Shown here piece by piece: positions 38,201 to 45,939 of a stretch of 64,000 bases of DNA. Made by a program: the position numbers and the translations under genes. Position 1 is the first letter of the stretch. Each line of letters opens with the position of its first letter. Under the pieces are notes generated by a model. It did not search any database. It saw nothing but the letters and a program-made list of their open reading frames with translations, and was not told the DNA's origin. Source of the DNA: Rhizobium sp. Root1334 (GTDB lineage Bacteria; Pseudomonadota; Alphaproteobacteria; Rhizobiales; Rhizobiaceae); the NCBI RefSeq assembly GCF_001426665.1, contig NZ_LMEY01000009.1:63006-127005 (forward strand), given 5' to 3'.

Positions 38201-38823
38201 GGGATGAGTAGGCGATGCGCGCCTTACCGCATTACGGCGGCAGGTCTCGCATCGCCTCTCGCCGAACCGGACTTGCGCCTTTCGTTACGCATCCGGCTCT
38301 CCAGAAGACATGGCAAAGTCAGGCATACCCATCCACGCAAGACGGTATCGCTCGACAGGTGTCCAGCAGAGCACATGTTGCTCAATAGACCCTTCTCGCC
38401 AAACCCGTCTCGTCGCCCGGCGCCTGCTTGGCTGTTTTGAGCCCCACAGTTCGCTGGGTGTTGCCTTTGGACGTTTCTTACGTAGCCAGCAGTAAAGACG
38501 CACGCCAATATACCAGTCGAGATAGACAAATACGCGGCCAGCGCCGACACAGTAGCGATAATAATTCGCCCATCCGCTAGTGATGGAATTCACCTTCCGG
38601 AGCTTTTCGCCAAGACTGACGGATATGCTGTCACGCTGCGTCAGTTGCTTGACCTTGTGACGCAGGTTCGCGGCCTTTGCCTTGGTATTTCAACGCGCGG
38701 GCCATAGCCGTAGCGTTTATCCCAATGCGCGCTGAAGCGGAATCCGAGAAACTCGAAGCCCTCTGTCATGGCCGTTACCTTTGTCTTTTCCGGCGACAAC
38801 GTTAGCCCGGTCGTCTCGATCAG
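38201..38823 (-). mobile_element. Group II intron, 3' fragment (RT/maturase C-terminus, domains V and VI)
   Basis: On the minus strand, from 38820: GLTLSPEKTKVTAMTEGFEF LGFRFSAHW is the RT thumb-side motif. After a one-base frameshift near 38690 it continues KLRKVNSITSGWANYYRY and WLRKKRPKA, the maturase X domain, to a stop at 38285. Domain V is a clear 36-nt hairpin at 38264-38299 (GAGCCGG...CCGGTTC), followed by a domain VI-like stem GCGATGCG/CGCATCGC ending at the IS256 junction. The 5' two thirds are missing and the ORF is shifted, so it is dead. Confidence 0.82.
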
Positions 38824-39132
38824 TGTCCGACATCAGCGCCCATGAGACAGAATTGGTTTAATTGAGAAGAGAGGATTTTCGGCTCATCGTAGCTCACGCA
38901 AAGGAAGCGAAGATGAGACAAAAATCCGGGCCGCAGAAACCGGCGGCCGAACAGGTTATCAAAGACATCCGCTGCGCCACCCGCAAGCACCATTCGGCTG
39001 AGGACAAAATCCGCATCGTGCTGGACGGTCTGCGTGGCGAGGACAGCATTGCTGCGATCTGCCGCCGTGAAGGGATTGGCGAGAGCCTGTATTATAGCTG
39101 GTCGAAGGAATTCCTCGAAGCAGGCAAGAAAG
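38824..39132 (+). mobile_element. IS3-family element, left part with OrfA N-terminus
   Basis: Starts abruptly at TGTCCGACATCAGCGCCC (38824) after the intron fragment and encodes the first ~73 residues of an IS3-type OrfA (KIRIVLDGLRGEDSIAAICR, REGIGESLYYSWSKEFLEAG). The leucine-zipper end of OrfA and the whole of OrfB are missing; at 39132 the sequence switches to an isochorismatase-family gene. Confidence 0.75.
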
Positions 39133-39407
39133 GGCTTGCGATCGTACCGGGTGACCTTTTCTACACGTGTCCGCGAGCCAGTGTCTTTCATGGCACATCG
39201 ATTGACGCCGACCTTCGGACGCGCGGCGTAAGCTCGCTTGTAATGACAGGGATAAGCACCACCGGCGTTGTTCTTTCAAGCGTCGCCTGGGCCAGTGACG
39301 CAGACTACGATGTGCGCCTGGTCCAGGATTGTTGTTATGATCCGGATCAGGATGCACATGAAGCTCTGTTTCGTTCCAGGTTCGGCGGACGCGTACAGGT
39401 CGTTTGA
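38913..39407 (+). CDS. Chimeric ORF: IS3 OrfA N-terminus fused in frame to an isochorismatase-family C-terminus
   Basis: 164 aa from ATG 38913 (AAGGAAG upstream). Residues 1-73 are an IS3 OrfA helix-turn-helix domain. Residues from about 75 on (VFHGTSIDADLRTRGVSSLV, MTGISTTGVVLSSVAWASDA, VRLVQDCCYDPDQDAHEALF) are the C-terminal half of a cysteine-hydrolase/isochorismatase protein; the usual Cys position in GISTTGVVLS is Thr. The N-terminal hydrolase half with the catalytic Asp and Lys is gone, so enzyme activity is improbable. Probably a recombination by-product, but the reading frame is intact. Confidence 0.7.
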   Translation: MRQKSGPQKPAAEQVIKDIRCATRKHHSAEDKIRIVLDGLRGEDSIAAICRREGIGESLYYSWSKEFLEAGKKGLAIVPGDLFYTCPRASVFHGTSIDADLRTRGVSSLVMTGISTTGVVLSSVAWASDADYDVRLVQDCCYDPDQDAHEALFRSRFGGRVQVV

Positions 39408-39551
39408 CGCGGAATGGCGGGTAAGTCTTGCGGCTGTTACCGCTCTTGTCGCCTGGTAAACGGTGACGTGAGGCCGTTGCTTCTTGAAGTTCCACGGCAC
39501 CAGATCGTGCCTCTCACGAATGATGCCTGCAGGCACCACAGAATGAGACTG

Positions 39552-40001
39552 CTAGCTCGCGCGCAGTTTTGAACTGAATGCCTGGAATGGCTGCAAGCGT
39601 TTTGAGACAGGGAGCTTTTCAACGGCCGGTGCATTCCAGTTCAGCGGATCGTCAGCAAAAAGGCGATAAGTGCTGCGGTAATCGAAACCAAGTTCGGCCA
39701 CTTCGTTTCGATCCGCGGCGAAGAACACTTGCGCAATTCCTGCAAAACGCGCGCTCATGTAGCACATTGCGCAGGGTTCTCCTGACGCCAGAAGTGTCGC
39801 GCCCGACAGGTTGGATGTGCTGTGCGTGCGACAGGCATTGCGTATGGCCTCGACCTCGGCATGTGCGGTCGGGTCGTGATGTTCCCGAACGCGGTTGACA
39901 CCACGTCCGAGAACTAGACCGTTGCAATCGACCACGAGGGCAGTGAATGGAATGCCGCCTTCGTGAACATGATCCATGGAAAAGGCCACAGTCTCTTCCA
40001 T
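39552..40001 (-). CDS. Cytidine/guanine-deaminase-family nucleobase deaminase
   Basis: Zinc-dependent deaminase: HAEVEAIRNA near residue 47 and PCAMCYMSARFAG near 76 are the H(A)E and PCxxC zinc/catalytic motifs; the YRLFADDPLNWNAP tail resembles guanine deaminases of the GuaD type. I start at ATG 40001 (149 aa); the frame is open to ATG 40070, which would overlap the SMR gene ahead by 35 bases. Neither start has a clear ribosome site. Last gene of a DsbA-SMR-SMR-deaminase row. Nucleobase specificity is inferred. Confidence 0.8.
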   Translation of the reverse strand: MEETVAFSMDHVHEGGIPFTALVVDCNGLVLGRGVNRVREHHDPTAHAEVEAIRNACRTHSTSNLSGATLLASGEPCAMCYMSARFAGIAQVFFAADRNEVAELGFDYRSTYRLFADDPLNWNAPAVEKLPVSKRLQPFQAFSSKLRAS

Positions 40002-40035
40002 GAGTTTTGGTAGGGGGACGCAGTTCCCGCGAACA

Positions 40036-40410
40036 TCAGATTTTCCCCTGAAGCTTGGCGCTGTCGGCAAGCTTCAGCCAGATGACTCCGCCGATGATGA
40101 CTGCAAGCCAGAATGCCTGGGTGATAGTGAGCGACTGGCCGAGAAGAACGCTGCCGAATACAGCCGCGCCGACCGAGCCGATGCCCGCCCATACTGCATA
40201 ACCTATGCCCACATCGATAGTACGCAAGGCGACGCTGAGGAAGTAAAGCGTCAGGAGGAAAAAGACGAGGGCCGCAACCGACCAGCCCAGGACAGTGAAA
40301 GCCTCACTGCCGGCAACACTCAGCGCGTATCCGATCTCGAAGGCTCCAGCGAGGAGCAGGCTCATCCATGCGCGAGTGCTGGCTGCATTGTTTTGAACTG
40401 TGTTAGTCAT
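40036..40410 (-). CDS. Small multidrug resistance (SMR) transporter, Gdx/SugE-like member
   Basis: 124 aa with four membrane spans. The essential membrane glutamate is in LLAGAFEIGYALSV near residue 25, and GIGYAVWAGIGSVGAAVFGS is the SMR signature in the form seen in Gdx/SugE proteins. Immediately preceded by another SMR gene (54-base gap), an arrangement typical of heteromeric SMR pumps such as YkkCD or EbrAB. Substrate could be guanidinium or quaternary amines. Confidence 0.88.
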   Translation of the reverse strand: MTNTVQNNAASTRAWMSLLLAGAFEIGYALSVAGSEAFTVLGWSVAALVFFLLTLYFLSVALRTIDVGIGYAVWAGIGSVGAAVFGSVLLGQSLTITQAFWLAVIIGGVIWLKLADSAKLQGKI

Positions 40411-40464
40411 ATCGACAATCCTTGAAATTCATGGGAGTTGAGGAGGTGCTGAACGGCGGTTTTT

Positions 40465-40785
40465 TTACGCCGCACCACTGAGGCGCAGGCCGACGACACC
40501 ACCGACAACGAGAAGAATGCCGAGGGTCTTCTTCCAGTTGAGCGTTTGACCGAAGAACAGCACGCCCAGAACGACGATCCCGACGCCGGCGGCTGAGGTC
40601 CAGATGGCGTAACCCACGCCGACGTCGAAGGTGAGAAGCGCAAGGCTCAGGAAGAACGTCGCGACAGCCCCGCTGACGAGTGTCACGGCAGTCCATCCCG
40701 GATGGGTGAACCCATTTGCCTTGCCTGCGCTGATTGCAACCGCGATCTCAAGGATCACGGCAATTCCAAGATAGAGCCAGCTCAT
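40465..40785 (-). CDS. Small multidrug resistance (SMR) transporter, partner subunit
   Basis: 106 aa, four spans, glutamate in LGIAVILEIAVAISAGKANG near residue 14, and DVGVGYAIWTSAAGVGIVVL as the family signature. EmrE-like length. Lies 29 bases after the DsbA-family gene and precedes the second SMR gene, suggesting an obligate pair. Confidence 0.9.
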   Translation of the reverse strand: MSWLYLGIAVILEIAVAISAGKANGFTHPGWTAVTLVSGAVATFFLSLALLTFDVGVGYAIWTSAAGVGIVVLGVLFFGQTLNWKKTLGILLVVGGVVGLRLSGAA

Positions 40786-40814
40786 CGTATTTTCCTTTCG
40801 TGACTATCATGTAG

Positions 40815-41483
40815 TCAAGCGTTTGCCCGAGGTTTTGATTGGTTAGCTTCAAGTTCTTCGAGCGCCTGCCGCAATGCATCCAGCGGCGGTGTTCCGCGGA
40901 AAATCCGCTCTCCGACCACGATTGTGGGGACAGAGGTAATGGCCATGTCTTCGCGAGCATGGCGCAGGGCTTCGCGATGGCGCGCCGCGTATCTGCCGCT
41001 CTCCAGCGCCGCCCGGGCCTCCTGCGAGTCGAGACCCGCTTCATCTGCAAGCCCGATCAGAATTTCAGTGTCGCCGATGTCACGGCCCTCTCGAAAGAAA
41101 GCGCGCAGCACCCGCATGGAGTAGGGGTGATCGAGTCCCTTGTCCTGCGCCATGGCCAAAAGCTCGAAGGCCTTTGCCGTGCGGGGTTGGGGCGAGATCG
41201 GCGGCAGGTGGATCGGCACACCAAGCTCTTCGGCGAGTGGATAAACAGATTCTTTCCAGACCTTCGGGAGGTATCCGTCCTCCACACGCAACGTGGGAAC
41301 GGGTTCGGGGCGCAATTCAAAAGCGCGCCACGTTATGGAAAGCTTCCTGCCGCCGATCGCCTCGGACAAAACACGCTCTGCCAACAGGCAGAAAGGGCAG
41401 ACATAGTCAGAGTAGACGGTTATTTGAGGTTTTCGCGCGCACTCCGGTTGAGGGCTATTGTCCATTTGCAGCAACGTCTTCAT
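40815..41483 (-). CDS. DsbA-family (FrnE-like) thiol oxidoreductase
   Basis: 222 aa, thioredoxin fold with DsbA-like helical insert: active site SDYVCPFCLLAERVL (CPFC) near residue 27 and the cis-proline segment ITSVPTIVVGERIF near 188. No signal peptide, so cytoplasmic, as FrnE-type proteins are. Start at ATG 41483 follows GAGGAAGA. First gene of the minus-strand row with the SMR pair, facing a divergent LysR gene whose operator lies between. Confidence 0.88.
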   Translation of the reverse strand: MKTLLQMDNSPQPECARKPQITVYSDYVCPFCLLAERVLSEAIGGRKLSITWRAFELRPEPVPTLRVEDGYLPKVWKESVYPLAEELGVPIHLPPISPQPRTAKAFELLAMAQDKGLDHPYSMRVLRAFFREGRDIGDTEILIGLADEAGLDSQEARAALESGRYAARHREALRHAREDMAITSVPTIVVGERIFRGTPPLDALRQALEELEANQSKPRANA

Positions 41484-41570
41484 GTCTTCTTCCTCGCCGT
41501 GTAATTGACTGTTGCTGTTGGAAATATCAGGCGTAGAAAAACTTGGCCAAAGCGTATATCTCATTGCGAC

Positions 41571-41587
41571 GATGAATCAGATTCATC
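41571..41587. promoter_or_regulatory. LysR-type operator candidate
   Basis: GATGAAT (41571-41577) CAG ATTCATC (41581-41587) is a perfect inverted repeat with the T-N11-A layout of LysR binding sites, located between the divergent DsbA and lysR starts. Probably bound by the adjacent regulator. Confidence 0.6.
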
Positions 41588-41621
41588 ATGGTAGCGCCGT
41601 TGATTCCAGGAGGTCGTCACC

Positions 41622-42545
41622 TTGCGCAAGCTTCCGCCACTTCACAGTCTGCGGGCCTTTGAAGCTGCCGCTCGCCATCTGCATTTCACGCATGCGGCTG
41701 AGGAACTGCACCTCACTCCCACCGCAATCAGCCATCAGGTACGGCAACTCGAAGAAATCCTCGGCGTGGAGCTGTTTCGGCGCTATCCGCGTCCGGTGAG
41801 GCTTTCGCCAGCCGGTGAAAAGCTGTTCCCGGTGCTGCGAGATTCCCTTGATCGCATTGCTGCCGCGATTGGGCAGCTGTCCGATGATCAGAACCGTCCG
41901 CTGCGTCTGTCTGTGACTATGGCCTTTGCCAGCAGATGGCTGATGCCCCGCCTTCTGCAACTGCGCGAGCAGACAGGGGTCCTCATAGAAATCGAGGCGG
42001 ATGACCATGTCGCGGATCTGCATGCCTCAGGCATCGACATGGCGATCCGTTATGCAGAGCGAGCCGGTATGGACGCTGAATGGCATCGGTTGTTTCCCGA
42101 CCGCATCATACCGGTATGTGCACCCGGCCTATTGCTGGACCGCGCCCAGCTTACGCCAGATCAAGTCCTCGCATTGCCGTTGCTGCACTATCGATGGAGA
42201 TCCGGGGCGGCCAATGCGCCGAATTGGGAGCGATGGCAGGCTCAGGCACAAGCGGATCGTGGCCGACCGCACATCACCCAGACATTCTCCGAAGAAGTCC
42301 ACGCACTTGACGCGGTTGTGGCGGGTCAGGGTGCCGTACTGGCCTCTGAGCTACTCGTCAGCGATCAATTGAACGCAGGCACGCTCGTTCCGCTTTCAGA
42401 TATCTCGCTGCCAGGTCCGACCTATTGGGCGGTGTTCTTGACGAGCCATCCCGCGAAGGAGCGGCTGCAGATACTGCTCGAATGGTTCCGAAGCCAACGC
42501 TCGCCTAGTTGCACCTCAAAAGCGGCACCGCCGCCGTTGGCCTAA
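41622..42545 (+). CDS. LysR-family transcriptional regulator (GcvA-like)
   Basis: 307 aa beginning at TTG 41622 behind AGGAGG. The N-terminal helix-turn-helix is LHSLRAFEAAARHLHFTHAA and LHLTPTAISHQVRQLEEILG (residues 6-50), very like GcvA/AmpR-type regulators; a periplasmic-binding-like effector domain follows. Divergent from the DsbA-SMR-SMR-deaminase row with a palindromic operator in between, so it likely controls that row. Confidence 0.9.
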   Translation: MRKLPPLHSLRAFEAAARHLHFTHAAEELHLTPTAISHQVRQLEEILGVELFRRYPRPVRLSPAGEKLFPVLRDSLDRIAAAIGQLSDDQNRPLRLSVTMAFASRWLMPRLLQLREQTGVLIEIEADDHVADLHASGIDMAIRYAERAGMDAEWHRLFPDRIIPVCAPGLLLDRAQLTPDQVLALPLLHYRWRSGAANAPNWERWQAQAQADRGRPHITQTFSEEVHALDAVVAGQGAVLASELLVSDQLNAGTLVPLSDISLPGPTYWAVFLTSHPAKERLQILLEWFRSQRSPSCTSKAAPPPLA

Positions 42546-42884
42546 CGCGGTGACGCTGCTAGTGGATTGGCGAAGCTGTATGGTCCGGGTATTGTTGGAG
42601 AAGCTGGCCATTGAGCGCTCCTCTCGTTGAAGGGCAGGTAACATCAACCTGCCTGCCTAGAACTCAGATAATCACACTAACCTCACCGCGCACGCCCTCC
42701 CGCGAAGCGCGGTTCGTACATGGGGTCGTTTGCTGCCGAAATGCCATCACCTACGCAGAATGGCTAAATCGGGGTGGCAAGCTGAACGACAGCTTCGTGC
42801 CCGACGAGGCACGGTACCCGGTCATAGCGGTCACCTCTAGTTTTAGTATGGACATTCTAGAATGGATGTATCAATATCATCCGA
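42546..42884. other. Gene-free stretch ahead of a TetR gene
   Basis: 339 bases with lower GC than the surroundings. I see a perfect 10-bp palindrome ATTCTAGAAT at 42854-42863, just 21 bases ahead of the tetR start, as a possible autoregulatory site, and nothing else. A 96-codon frame across it has no recognisable protein character. Confidence 0.4.
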
Positions 42885-43481
42885 ATGGGACGCAAACGTG
42901 AATTCGATGAAGAAGCGGTACTGGCCGGCGCGATGATGGCCTTTCGCAGGCACGGCTATGCTGGCCTATCGGTCATAGAGTTAGAGGCGGCCACCCAGAT
43001 CAGCGCAGGCAGTCTCTATAACGCCTACGGTGACAAGGAGGGGCTCTATAGGGCGGTATTCGATTTCTACTTCAGGAAAGTCATCGATCCTCGGATAGGC
43101 GCCGCACAGACGCTCGACGACCTTGAGAAAGTTGCAATTGATCTCTTCAACCCACCGTTTTCAGATGGGTTGGGCTGCTTGGTGACTAATGCCGCTGTCG
43201 AATTTCGAAACTCGGCAGGAACCGGCGGCCATTTTGCTGGACGTGGCCTCGACATCATCGAGGCGGCAGCCCTTCGAGCCGTCAGGGCGGATATGGGGGA
43301 CGGAAATGAACCTGCAGCGCTACGCATTGTGCTGCTCTATCAGGGCATGCTGGTGCTGACCCGCGCCGGGCGGTTGTCTAACGCCTACAAGGACGCCGTG
43401 AGGGCCGAATTCGATCGCTTGCGCAGACAAGCCAAGTCAACCTTCCCAGCCATAAGAGAGCAGAATGCAAAAGGCGATTAA
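42885..43481 (+). CDS. TetR-family transcriptional regulator
   Basis: 198 aa; helix-turn-helix FDEEAVLAGAMMAFRRHGYA and ISAGSLYNAYGDKEGLYRAV (residues 6-62), of the AcrR/YxaF-like class with the TetR_C fold behind. Its end overlaps the following RidA gene by 17 bases, so the two are one transcript. Possible operator palindrome just upstream. Confidence 0.88.
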   Translation: MGRKREFDEEAVLAGAMMAFRRHGYAGLSVIELEAATQISAGSLYNAYGDKEGLYRAVFDFYFRKVIDPRIGAAQTLDDLEKVAIDLFNPPFSDGLGCLVTNAAVEFRNSAGTGGHFAGRGLDIIEAAALRAVRADMGDGNEPAALRIVLLYQGMLVLTRAGRLSNAYKDAVRAEFDRLRRQAKSTFPAIREQNAKGD

Positions 43482-43845
43482 TCCAACGGGCGTGTCCACG
43501 CCACCCTACTATAGCCAGGCGATCGAGGTCTCCGGTTTTGCAAGGACTCTTTATGTGTCAGGGCAGGTCGGGGTAGCAGCCGATGGCAGCTTTCCGCCAA
43601 ATGTCGGCGAGCAAGCGAAGTTAGCGATCGCCAACCTTAAAGCAGTTCTTGCCGAGGCGGGCATGGACAGGGATAACATCGTCAAGAACACGATCTATCT
43701 AACAGATCAGTCCCACTTGGAGGAATTCATGGCGGCGGGCGGCGAACTTCTATCTTCTCCACCGGCCGCCTCGACGCTTCTCATTGTCAAGGCACTCGCA
43801 AATCCGGAACTACTAATAGAAATAGAGGCGGTTGCGGTAGCCTAA
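43465..43845 (+). CDS. RidA-family protein
   Basis: 126 aa: PPYYSQAIEVSGFARTLYVS GQ at the N-terminus, then NLKAVLAEAGMDRDNIVKNT, and a C-terminal ELLIEIEAVAVA. A Rid-type enamine/imine deaminase subgroup; the canonical PRxxVE arginine is not evident. Overlaps the TetR gene; a second RidA protein occurs in the liu operon of this window, but the two are not close copies. Confidence 0.87.
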   Translation: MQKAINPTGVSTPPYYSQAIEVSGFARTLYVSGQVGVAADGSFPPNVGEQAKLAIANLKAVLAEAGMDRDNIVKNTIYLTDQSHLEEFMAAGGELLSSPPAASTLLIVKALANPELLIEIEAVAVA

Positions 43846-43973
43846 AAGCACAGCGAAAACTACCTTACTGTCGTCAAACTCGCTTCAGCCAATATCTGGA
43901 TGCGCTTTAACAAATCGGTGAACTAAAAAGGTCCCTAGAACGCTCGGAGAGACGTTCAGGAAGGAGCCCGACC

Positions 43974-44282
43974 ATGATCAAGATGAGCGTCTACTATCCC
44001 GCCAATGGCGGTTCGAAGTTCGATCACGACTACTACCTCACCCGTCATATGCCACTAATCCAGGAACGGCTCGGCGACGCCTGCTTACGCTACGAGATCG
44101 ATAAGGGCCTTGCGGGGCGCGAACTTGGAAGCGAGCCGGAATTCGTCGCGGCGTGCCACGTCTACTCGCCGAGTCTAGCGACATTCCAGGAGGCGTTGGG
44201 TCCCCATCGCGGGGAGATCGCCGCGGACGTCGCCAACTATACGGACATCGCCCCCATCGTGCAGATCAGCGAAGTCGTTTAG
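43974..44282 (+). CDS. EthD-family protein
   Basis: 102 aa of ferredoxin-like EthD fold: MIKMSVYYPANGGSKFDHDY, YYLTRHMPLIQERLGD with the family H-M-P word, and a C-terminal IAADVANYTDIAPIVQISEV. EthD-like proteins accompany many oxidoreductase clusters and are thought to bind or degrade small organics. AGGAAGGAG precedes the ATG. Probably same regulon as the TetR/RidA pair 129 bases upstream. Confidence 0.85.
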   Translation: MIKMSVYYPANGGSKFDHDYYLTRHMPLIQERLGDACLRYEIDKGLAGRELGSEPEFVAACHVYSPSLATFQEALGPHRGEIAADVANYTDIAPIVQISEVV

Positions 44283-44400
44283 AGATAATGGCTTCGGCCC
44301 GCATCCGCGGCACCAGCCGAATAATGGCGTCAGCGCGTTGAACCCGATCCGCATAGGTCCGGCTATTTCCACCCTCGATGATCCACCTGTCTTGGGCCGT
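44283..44400 (-). pseudogene. P-loop kinase-like (topology modulation-type) remnant
   Basis: On the minus strand QDRWIIEGGNSRTYADRVQR followed by ADAIIRL matches the central segment of small AAA/adenylate-kinase-like proteins annotated topology modulation protein. The Walker A start and the rest are absent and no full frame is available. Short, so only moderate confidence. Confidence 0.4.
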
Positions 44401-44448
44401 TAGGCGGCGCACACGTGCATCCATAGTGCAGCACAAAGAGGAACATCT

Positions 44449-44895
44449 ATGACTCTGAGCAACTTTCCCTCCGAACATCACCGCCGCCTGAACATCCTTG
44501 CCGGTGCCTGGCACACGTCGATCACCATGATAGAGGCCGACGGTACCGAAGGCGGCACCTCGGAGGCCCGCGACATTTATGCATGGATGCCGAACGGCCA
44601 CTTCCTCGTGCATGACGTCGACGCGATGATGGGAGACCAGCATGTGCAATCGACTGAGATCTTTGGAGTTGATCGAGCCTCGGGCGAGTTCTTTAGCCGG
44701 AGCTACGATCCCGACGGCAGCACAAACGATTTTGTCTCAAAGATCGAGGGCCTCGACTACACAATTACAGGCAAGGTCCAGCGCTTCACTGGGCATTTCG
44801 GTGACGATGGCAGGATGCTGCAGGGCGAATGGAGCCAACTCCAGGGGGATGATTGGAGGCCTTTTGTTCGGATCGTGCTTAAGAAGCGTTCATAG
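44449..44895 (+). CDS. DUF1579-like protein
   Basis: 148 aa: HHRRLNILAGAWHTSITMIE at the N-terminus with the GxW word, then FLVHDVDAMMGDQHVQSTEI, FFSRSYDPDGSTNDF, and a beta-rich C-terminus. This fits the DUF1579 / lipocalin-like family of unknown function. AGAGGAAC precedes the ATG. Possibly co-regulated with the EthD and RidA genes upstream. Confidence 0.7.
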   Translation: MTLSNFPSEHHRRLNILAGAWHTSITMIEADGTEGGTSEARDIYAWMPNGHFLVHDVDAMMGDQHVQSTEIFGVDRASGEFFSRSYDPDGSTNDFVSKIEGLDYTITGKVQRFTGHFGDDGRMLQGEWSQLQGDDWRPFVRIVLKKRS

Positions 44896-45287
44896 AAGCT
44901 CGCCGAAGAGGGCCGTTGTCGGCTGGGGCGGACAACGGCAGCTTTCGGGCCCTCACCGCTTTGCTGCGAATGGCGGTAGTGGGGTCGGAAAGTGCCGAAT
45001 AGCTTGTCAGAACATATGGTCATGGGGTGAAGACTATTGCTCCAACAACATGGAGGCGACTTCCAGTCGACGGTTCCCCGAGAAGGATCGCAGCCGTAGG
45101 CTCAAGTCGAGGCATTGGTAGCCAGCCTTAAAGCGCCGAGCACCCATGGGCGAGGTGCTGTTTAGTCGCCACTCAATTGACGCCGGCCAGGAATGAGCTT
45201 GGTCGCCGGCTGCAACTGTTGACCCTGCTTGCCTCTTGGGCTCCTTGACAAAGTTCATCGTTCTTTCTCCGCTTTGCGAGCGCCACG
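44896..45287. other. Gene-poor stretch between the DUF1579 gene and a TetR gene
   Basis: 392 bases. A 75-codon minus-strand frame (ATG 45258) has no recognisable features; no hairpin terminator or repeat is obvious. It may be remnant DNA, given the decayed genes nearby. Confidence 0.3.
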
Positions 45288-45872
45288 TCACCGAGCTTTG
45301 CAGGGCCTATCAGCCACAGCTTTTATGATGAGTGACGTTAATACGGACGTAGCGATCGGCTGGGAGATCGCCCCGGCCTGTGTCTCGGAGGCAAGGGCCT
45401 CCGCTGCGCCTAAAAGAGCGACACACACGGGACGAAAGTGCTCATCCTCCAGGTCGGAGCACGGCCGGAGGGCATCATACATCAACTGTACGTATACGTT
45501 GATCATGAGCCGTTGCTGCGCGGCCATCTCCTCTGTCCCTTTTAGTGCAGCGGAGATTGCGAGAGCTTCTGGACCAAACAGGGCAAGGCAACTGAAATAC
45601 GCTTCGCTGATGATATCAGCTACGGCGGCGAGCTCATTTGGCGTTTCATGGAGAGCAGAGCGGAGCCAGTGGACATAGTTTTCCTCCAGCCGCTTGAACA
45701 GCGCAACCAAAAGGCCGGCCCGGGTCGAAAAGTGTTCGTATGCGATCGGACGACTGACCCCTGCTTTTGCGGCCAAGGTCCCGAGCGTCAGTTCATCCGC
45801 GCCCTGATTGCGGACGATTTCCATCGCGACATCGAGCATCTGTTCGCGACGCATATCTCTCTTCAGCTTCAC
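45288..45872 (-). CDS. TetR-family transcriptional regulator
   Basis: 194 aa; helix-turn-helix RREQMLDVAMEIVRNQGADE and LAAKAGVSRPIAYEHFSTRA (residues 8-52), helical ligand domain after. Divergent from the dehydrogenase gene at 45940, and two overlapping perfect palindromes lie in the 67-base gap, so it is expected to repress itself and the dehydrogenase. Confidence 0.88.
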   Translation of the reverse strand: MKLKRDMRREQMLDVAMEIVRNQGADELTLGTLAAKAGVSRPIAYEHFSTRAGLLVALFKRLEENYVHWLRSALHETPNELAAVADIISEAYFSCLALFGPEALAISAALKGTEEMAAQQRLMINVYVQLMYDALRPCSDLEDEHFRPVCVALLGAAEALASETQAGAISQPIATSVLTSLIIKAVADRPCKAR

Positions 45873-45890
45873 ATCTCCCCCTTGCGCAGA

Positions 45891-45921
45891 AACTTACAAT
45901 CTGTAAGTTACATTATGTAAC
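45891..45921. promoter_or_regulatory. Two overlapping palindromes, TetR operator
   Basis: AACTTACA-ATC-TGTAAGTT (45891-45909) and GTTACA-TTA-TGTAAC (45907-45921) share three bases and repeat the same TTACAnnnTGTAA core at an 15-base spacing. This fits two TetR dimers bound side by side between the divergent regulator and dehydrogenase starts. Confidence 0.75.
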
Positions 45922-45939
45922 ATCTAAGTCAAGGATGAC

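Noticed and set aside
39408..39551. Minus-strand text RHDLVPWNFKKQRPHVTVYQ considered as a transposase piece
   Set aside because: I could not match it to any family with confidence.
42611..42901. 96-codon frame ahead of the TetR gene
   Set aside because: No motif, no ribosome site, poor codon pattern, overlaps the TetR start.
45034..45258. 75-codon minus-strand frame (MNFVKEPKRQAG...)
   Set aside because: No recognisable features and no ribosome site strong enough to support it.
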